From: Gnetum montanum
Taxonomy: Eukaryota; Streptophyta; Gnetopsida; Gnetales; Gnetaceae
Reading direction: 5' to 3'
Length of the DNA stretch: 64,000 bases
Assembly: GCA_015680685.1 (NCBI GenBank)
Contig: MNCI01013584.1
Span: forward strand, 983,316-1,047,315
Each line of letters begins with the position of its first letter. The first letter of the stretch is position 1. The position numbers were made by a program, and so were the translations under genes. Shown one piece after another: positions 57,338 through 64,000 of this stretch. The notes below the pieces were generated by a model. The model was not told where the DNA came from, did no database searches, and saw nothing but the letters and a program-made list of their open reading frames with translations.

Positions 57338-59900
57338 ATGTCTTCTTCTTGTAGGGCTAATTCCCCATTTGCTGATGATTTTACAAAGTAACATGATAGA
57401 AAGAGGCAAAACACAGATGAAGTACCCCAACAACTTAAGTTTGTCTACACCCATCTAGATTTTTACTATCAAGACTTCACTTTCATCCTTCAATAGGATG
57501 AGTAACTATGATGGAGAGAACTAGAGGGCAACATTGTATTGCCATATGATCATGTCATTCCATTAATGTTTATGGTAACAATGACAAAGCTAGGGCTTAA
57601 AGGTATAGCCTCGAAGTACCAAGTGACAAATCATCTCTTCAAAGATTATCAACCTATGGAGGTCAAACTTCAAAAATATAAATTCATGTAGGCCCACAAT
57701 GAAGAATTTAAGGGTAATAATATTCTGATCACACTAACATTGCAATCAGAAAAGGAGGGTACTAAATATCCATTAGGGAAATATTAGTGCCAATGTCCTT
57801 CCTCCTTTAGTGAAGATAACATAACTTACCAATGGCTACATTTAACCTTGGTAAGTAACCAAGGCAAGGGGAGAACTAGACCTAGAAATAGAGTGCCAAA
57901 GTCTCCAGGTCATCAAGCAAAAGAAAAATCAAGGAATTAGAAAAGAACAACAAGTGATTATCACCCTTTTGGCAGTTTGTCTTCATCATCCTCGTCATCG
58001 TCTACCTCTAATGAGGGGGAACATGACAAAAACTAAAGGAAAAATGATCAAAGGCAAGATGAAGGTGATCAAAGGCAAGATGAAGATGAAGATGAATCTT
58101 CCTTATTGATAGTATTCCTTGGGAAATATGAAGGAGATAGGAGAGGAAAACACAAAAAACCATAAGAAGAAGAGGGACATCATAAAAAAAGAAGGCATAG
58201 CAAGCCACATCATAGGAGATATGGTCATGAGGGAGGCCATAATGAAAGAGATAACTATGATGAATAACTCCTTGCTATAAAAAGCATGATCAACAATGAT
58301 GAGATAGTTTACATCTCCATCACACATAAAAAAAATAGACAAATCAAATGGCTTAACATGAACAATATTTCTAAATTTGAGGAAGGATACAATCCTACTC
58401 TACAACACAATCTGCAAGCCTACCATGATACCTATGCCTTGCAAAAATTATAAAATGACTAGCATAAGTTTAAGTTATTTCTCATGACACACATAAAGGA
58501 GGCTGGAAGTTGGTATTAGTCCTTAGAAATAGAATCTATTCACAGATGCAGTATGATGCTAGAGATATTCAATGATAAGTATCATACATATTCTAAAATA
58601 TCCAATTTGAGAAAGAATATTTAAGGATGGAAATAAGGCAACCATGAATCCCTTAATGTGGCCTTGAGTAGGTACTATTCATTACTACATCAATGCCTAG
58701 GTCATGATTTCTCTTAGAAATAGTATCTTCATCATTTCATAGATGGACTCAAAAACAAATCTAAAAAGAGTCTTGGGGTCTATGCCCAAGGAATACTATC
58801 AATAAGGAAGATTCATCAGATTCAAAGGCTCATTGATAAGATAGTAAAGAAAGAAGGGTAGTTAAAGAAGAGAGAAAATGTAGAGGAATACAATAAAGAT
58901 CCATCCATCTGCAAAAAGGAGGTGTGTCTTTGTGACCTATAGGAGAAAGTACCATTGAAGGAGGTTTTGCAAAGAAAGATCCTACTGACCCAAAAATCCT
59001 TTACTAAAATATTAGCCAAGGTGAACAAGATGTAGGAATCTTAAGATGAGAAGTCCATAATAGCACTTAAAATCATGAAGGAGAAAATGGATCATGGAAG
59101 TAAGAATAAGGAAAAGCAAATGAAGAAGAATGCATTGAATGACTATCATCATTAAAATGATAAGGCTATAGTGATAGAAGAGGTTGTAGATTCAAACACA
59201 GAAAATGAAGGATATGACATTTTTCAATATAACCATCCCAAGGAATTTTGTCCAATTTTGTCATACTTATAAGAATCTAAGATCTGTTCCTTAAATCCAA
59301 AGCTTGTTAAAAGAAAGCCACCTAGGAGATTATCTTATCCTCAAGGAAAATATTAATAATAGTTCCACTAACAAAAGTGCTATCCAAGTGGAATTGCACC
59401 TCAACCTAAGAATTACTATCATTAGTGGCAAAACCCACAGTCGTGGGGGATACCACCACCAAGGCAGCAATAACCTTACCATTAATTAGATCCATATGTC
59501 TATTATGTCGAATAACCTATATCAATGAGTGGCTCTATGTTCCACACTTCTTTCCATAATTACTATCCTCTTGAATATTACTAACCTACCACTTCATGTG
59601 TTAAATCTCACTTCACATACACTCTTCATTACCTACAATAGAATCATGCACCTCATACCCCCATTCCCTTGCCACCTGCATCATCTATGCAAGTCAAAAT
59701 ATCTTCATAGGTCCAATAAAGCAATACCACAAAAGTAGAAAACTTATAAGTGGATGATAGCTCTAGTGGTTCTAATCATAAGCCTCAAAGAATGTCATTT
59801 TTTAGGCCTAACATTCCACCTAAATTACTATAGACATCTATGAATGTGAACTCCTCTCAAACTGCTCAATAAATACCTACTGAGCTAACTTCAAACCAGA
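57338..59900 (+). pseudogene. Copy D gag, degenerate
   Basis: ATG at 57338 (MSSSCRANSPFADDFTK) then FVYTHLDFYYQDFTFIL, EGNIVLPYD, matching the N-terminal gag domain of B and C. An acidic segment at 58046-58100 comes from a 21-base tandem duplication (DQRQDEGDQRQDEDEDES). The zinc-knuckle-like part has Gln (CAA) where B and C have TAA, but its first Cys residues are lost. Stops throughout. Confidence 0.7.
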
Positions 59901-60670
59901 GATCCCAAAATGTTCAAACTATCATGTTAAATTATGTAGTTATAAATTAGATAAAAGCCAAATACCTTCCTAGGAAGAGAATTAACTCTTGAATCCCTCT
60001 AATCCATTTGTATATTGCATAAAGTGATCCAACAAGGATCTATTATACTTAAGTTTTGATGTAAATTTAATCTTCCAAAAGATATACAAAAGATGAAATC
60101 TACCTCCACTAAAGAAGTGCAATATCAAGTTAGAGCTATCAAATGAATTCATTACTATTCTATTGGAATTGATAGAAGATGTTATGACCAATGTAAGTAT
60201 GTGGTCGTATCCAGCATACTTCCTAGTGATGCATGTGGATAATTATAAGGAGGATTTCCTTATTATTATGGGGAGGAATTAGCTAACTACCATTGATGCC
60301 AAGCTAGAAATCAAAGACCTCTCATTGGAAATCTCTAAGAAGAATGGTAAAATAGAAAACAGGAGAGTTCCATGCATCACATACAGTGACATAAGGTACA
60401 AGTGCATGTAAAAAATATGAAAAATTAGTATCATGCAAGATATGTGTTGAAACTACTAGTATTCAAAGGTGATTATACTTAGCAACCATAAAATGAGAAA
60501 GCACCCAGTGGTTGACAACAAACAATCACTCTAGTTCTATAATCTACATGGAATTAGCAAAGATTCTCACATGTGCATATGAAGATAAGATGGATGAGAT
60601 GGAGTAAATTAGGAGCCAAATCTCTAAATGTGAGCATTAAAAGAAATTAGAGTTGGAAGACTTTTGCATA
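59901..60670 (+). pseudogene. Copy D protease and linker, degenerate
   Basis: Aligns to the protease of B and C (IKAKYLPRKR near 59950; SKTSHWKSLRRM-type frame near 60310; RVPCITY near 60366). The active site is not recognisable. The linker ends at 60670, where copy E is inserted; GCATA precedes the LTR. Confidence 0.6.
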
Positions 60671-61097
60671 TGATGAGTGGCGAGGTACCCCTACACTCAA
60701 CCATACGAATACGAGCGTGCACGCGCGATCTAGTCGAACTCCGTAGACTAAATGCCTTAACACCACAAGAAACACTTGGGGTTAATCGTTCGTTGTCTTC
60801 CCAGGCTTGCTTGTAAGTGTCACGGTGTATGGTTAAGCAAGTCTGAGGTATGTGATTTTTTTTGTATTTTCGGCTTATCTCCTATGCTATCAGAGGAAAG
60901 GGTTGAGAAACTAACCTAACTCTAACTAATGTCCTAAGTCTAAGTTAACTAGCGTCAGCATCCGTTCCCACTTACCGGACACACCCTGAACTATGCAACT
61001 ATGGCTTACCAAATGCTAATCGTTACTGGGATCGCCACACGTAACACAAGTGCTCGAAGTGGTCGTACTGAGGCACCTATTTAGCCTAAGTGTGATA

Positions 61098-61385
61098 AGC
61101 AGCCGATTCCTTAGCTAGCCGTACACACCCGTGGGTGCTCGTAACTAAGTCGTACTTATCACACGTTCTAGCCTAGCAATGAGCAGCCGATTCCTCAACT
61201 AGCCGTACACATCGGACTACTACTGGGATTACCAAGCGCAGAATCCTGGAATACGCTACTGGGTTACCAAGCAGCCAATGCTCGTAATTGAGTCGTACTC
61301 ATGCATTGCGTCAAGCAGCCGATTCCTTGACTAGCCGTACACGTCCGTAGACGCTCGTAATCAAGTCGTACTTGAACGCACTAGG
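61098..61385. repeat. Tandem units in the copy E LTR
   Basis: AGCAGCCGATTCCT followed by CTAGCCGTACAC starts three units (61098, 61182, 61314), each followed by CTCGTAA..AAGTCGTACTT-type sequence, plus a partial unit at 61270. Element P's LTRs hold one related unit. Confidence 0.8.
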
Positions 61386-61643
61386 AAAGCAGTAAATGAA
61401 AGCAATAAATGAAACCACGTGCTGCAAGGTTTATCCAATCAAGTTCGTCTTTATTGCCGTACACAACTTGGGTTCAGGTTACAAGCTGCTCGAATAAAGA
61501 GCCGTTCACTCTAGGACTCCTACTGCGGGCACATGGGGAAAAATTCTAACTCTGGAGTGATCAATCTGCCAGAGCTTCGCTACACTAGCCAGGATTGGGA
61601 AATGAAGGGAGTGCCGCCTCTTATTTATAGATATGGCGGCGGG

Positions 61644-61722
61644 ACGCGATATCGCGTACGCGATATCGCAGGAGAAGACGCGATATCGCGTACGCGATAT
61701 CGCATGGGATGCGATATCGCGG
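61644..61722. promoter_or_regulatory. Copy E U3 array: five intact GCGATATCGC palindromes
   Basis: Five GCGATATCGC sites, two pairs joined as GCGATATCGCGTACGCGATA. All CpGs are intact. The TATA box lies within 30 bases on the downstream (minus-strand) side. Confidence 0.85.
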
Positions 61723-61746
61723 CCTAGTGCAAGTCGCGTCTCATCA

Positions 61747-63794
61747 TACCCCCATGACTGAATGAAAACTCGTCCTCGAGTTCCTTACAATGATATCAGG
61801 TAGGTATGGGATTATTAGGGGAAATGGAACTAATGGGATGACATGTGAACGGTCTTTATTACAAGACTTGACAAAAACTGGTGTTCATGACAACATGGGT
61901 GAACACCTTATTACAATGACATCAGGCCACAGTTGGCAGCTGAGAGAAAAGAGGAGAGAGAATAGAAGAGAAGAAGAGAGAAGAGTCTTGTTGCTGCCAA
62001 CGCCTAGATTGCGCCTTTCGTTGTCCATCTGTAAGCGCATTATCAATTCCACTCCTTGCATGCTGCTTCAGCGCTGCTCCATTCCAAGTGTCTGCTCCAG
62101 ATCCATTCTGTTGTTGTATGATTGCCATCTGCACACACAACACCATCATATATTAGCAAGGGTAATTGAATCATTAAGTAAAGCATACCTTGCTTCGGTT
62201 TAGGTTCACTGGCTAAGGTGTGGTATGGCTGATATGGATCTGGGAAAATATAGATGATGACTACCGAAGGTATAGGGGTTAGGAAGAAAAACGAAAAAAT
62301 CCGGGGCTTAGGATAAAAATCGAAAAATCAGGCCCCGTACCCCCATGACTAATCGCGAACCTCCGGTAGCGTTAGAATGGAGAGAGAAAAGGAATAGGAA
62401 TGATAGGTAAAAAGGGACAACTATGGCATCGATAAAAAGGATGTCATGATGGAAATGAACAAAAATGTTAATTAATTGCAAAACGTTAAGGAAAAGAAGT
62501 TAACTAATGTTCCAAATAGGAATGTCAGTGGGTCCTCCCCAAAGCAGGCTCATGCCCTTAATGCCCTGACAATCCCACATTCAAAGAGTCCGTGGGCTCT
62601 GGGAATGTCCTTTGGAAACAAGAGTTAAAGTCTTAACCGGAAGAATTTACCAAAAAGAAAACAAAGCATCAACCAAAGTATATACAATGATACAACCGGC
62701 AATGAGGTGAACAATGGAGAGAAGGATGGGAAGAAGAGAAGTGGAATGGAATCCCAAGAACAAGGTGGTGTACAGCCCCTTGTGTGTTACATGATTAATG
62801 TGACTTGGCGAATCTCATTCCAACTCTGGGCTCAAACCAACCACTTCCAGTGACTTCGCATCAATGCAGTTGGTTAAATCATCCACTTGGGTAACAAGGA
62901 TGCAACTTCGAGAAGCCACCACCATTCCGACGAAACAACAGAGAGAATGGGAAGCGAGAAGGGCCTTAGTTAGAGGGAACACTTTGGTTCCATAACCAGT
63001 GCTTGCAGCCCAAATTTATTCCGTCTAAGGGGTGTGCTTTGAATCCTCACTTTTTCCTTTCTTTCTTCTTCTTCTTTTTTTTTTTTTTGCTTTCTTTTTT
63101 CTTGTTTTTTCTTTCTTTTTTTTGTTTTGTGTTTTTATGCGTGGGGACCACACCATGCAAAGACTTCTTATTTTTATTGTCTCAGCTTCCGATTATTGGG
63201 TAACATCAGAACGGCAAGAAAACCCAAGAAGAAAACATCCAAGCACCCAAGTAAATGACCAACACAAAAACATCAAGTTCCCTTGAAGTCACACCCTTTG
63301 CAATCCTTGAGTCCTTCCTTAGTTTGAGAAATGCCCAGTCACTGGTCATTAAAGTTCTTATTGGAAGGGAACTGTACATTTCCAAGCCAAGGGAAACCAT
63401 AGACTTGATGGATGGATGGATGAAGTGATCTCATTGCCTACCATATCAAAAGAACACACCTTAGTATCAACAATGTAACTTAAAGGTAAAAACCAAACAT
63501 GAGCAATTAATGAAAAATAGTTCATCCCATCAGCCCGAACACTTATTGGGTGACGAACTTACATGATGGATGACACACACACACAAAAAATAGAAAAAGT
63601 ATAACGATGTTGTAAAACAAAAACAAGAAAAGTTAAAGAAATTTGTAAAACAAAAATATGTAAAACAAAAACGTTGTAAACCAAAAACGTGTAAAACAAA
63701 AACTAAAAAAGAACTAAGGGCCCCATATAGTTAGCATAGGTGGCCATCTCCCCCATGATTGAGTTGTAAGGGAGAGATCCAGAAAAGTGAGCGC
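61747..63794 (-). other. Copy E PPT and 3' non-coding region
   Basis: Minus AGTCATGGGGGTA abuts the LTR (61747-61759). The motif recurs at 62338-62351 and, as TCAATCATGGGGGAG, at 63750-63762. The rest aligns with copies B and C; an A-rich tract (minus) lies near 63050-63125. No coding sequence seen. Confidence 0.7.
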
Positions 63795-64000
63795 TAATTT
63801 GAATTTCTAAGAAGTGTCCAACTTCTCCCAAATGATGATCTTAGATTCAGGGGTGGAAGTTGGTGACGCTCACGTTCTAATGTATCTATGCCACGGCTGT
63901 TGGTATGAGTTTCCTCAATTCGTTCCATGCATATTTGTTTGCCCCTACGAGAAGCTATCAACCACGAGGTGTCTACTACGTCTTGTGTGGTTGCTACATA
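63795..64000 (-). pseudogene. Copy E protease-RT linker fragment
   Basis: Aligns to copy C 45150-45360 and copy B 34240-34420, including GTTCCATGCATAT and TGTGGTTGCTACATA (plus). It directly follows the post-integrase region, so about 2.9 kb of pol is absent relative to copy C. Confidence 0.75.

Larger units (their letters stand above)
56273..60670 (+). mobile_element. Copy D: Athila-like element, truncated by copy E
   Basis: Plus-strand element with 5' LTR, primer site, gag and protease; RT and the rest should lie beyond copy E, outside the window. Its gag start and TGCATTGA-type U3 palindromes tie it to copy A. Very degenerate. Confidence 0.8.
60671..61746 (-). repeat. Copy E 3' LTR (1076 bases)
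   Basis: Plus strand TGATGAGTGGCGAGG to CGTCTCATCA. It is longer than the B and C LTRs because of tandem units at 61098-61385. TATA on minus (CTATAAATAAGAGG) near 61617-61630. Confidence 0.9.
60671..64000 (-). mobile_element. Copy E: Athila-like element lacking RT-integrase (left part in window)
   Basis: Minus-strand element with 3' LTR, PPT and 3' non-coding region, then at about 63795 the sequence switches to the protease-RT linker of the family and runs out of the window. RT, RNase H and integrase are missing. Its palindromes and CpG sites are the best kept here, which suggests the most recent insertion. Confidence 0.85.

Noticed and set aside
8288-61722. GATATCGC arrays as CRISPR-like arrays
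   Set aside because: Short palindromes without regular spacers, always in LTR U3 of plant retroelements.
63003-63286. Phe-rich membrane-like small proteins
   Set aside because: They come from a poly-T tract in copy E's non-coding region; no conserved counterpart in B or C.

Overview
This window is intergenic plant DNA made almost entirely of nested LTR retrotransposons. I found no host gene. It is AT-rich. The tRNA-Asp-type and tRNA-Met-type primer sites and the Athila, Tat and copia domains mark a plant nuclear genome. The density of old, stop-riddled, nested copies suits a very large genome such as a gymnosperm, but the sequence does not prove a species.

Layout. Positions 1-4182 hold the start of a Tat/Ogre-type element on the minus strand: a broken gag and a 5' LTR with a palindromic array beside its TATA box. 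It sits in copy A, an Athila-like Ty3/gypsy element on the minus strand (4183-8278 and 16782-17406). Copy A's 5' LTR is split by element P (8279-16781, plus strand), which has LTRs, primer site, gag, a second coiled-coil ORF and a PPT, but no pol. After AT-rich repeat debris comes a Ty1/copia element (19304-26052), whose RT is interrupted by a solo LTR (23351-24390) with an exact GAAAT duplication. Two Athila-like copies on the minus strand follow: B (28552-38469), inserted in a SINE-like repeat, and C (39373-49383), with an exact TTTTC duplication. Positions 49384-56272 are old repeat remains. Copy D (56273-60670, plus) is cut by copy E (60671 to the window end, minus), whose LTR is the best preserved here and which has lost RT, RNase H and integrase.

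How the parts relate. A, B, C, D, E, P and the solo LTR share TGATGA...TCATCA ends, and those with visible primer sites or PPTs share these too. They are subfamilies of one Athila-like clade. B and C encode gag, protease, RT, RNase H and integrase, all now broken. P and E look non-autonomous and would have needed pol in trans. The strongest pattern is that each LTR group carries its own palindrome array directly upstream of the TATA box, while R/U5 stays alignable in the Athila-like groups. P carries a second array plus TATA inside the element, before its second ORF. B, C and E also carry repeated PPT-like motifs whose variant base pattern is shared across all three sites of copy C.

Limits: boundaries come from visual alignment of copies. 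A 298-base gap (12717-13014) and several single-N joins with duplicated flanks show that part of the assembly is unreliable.
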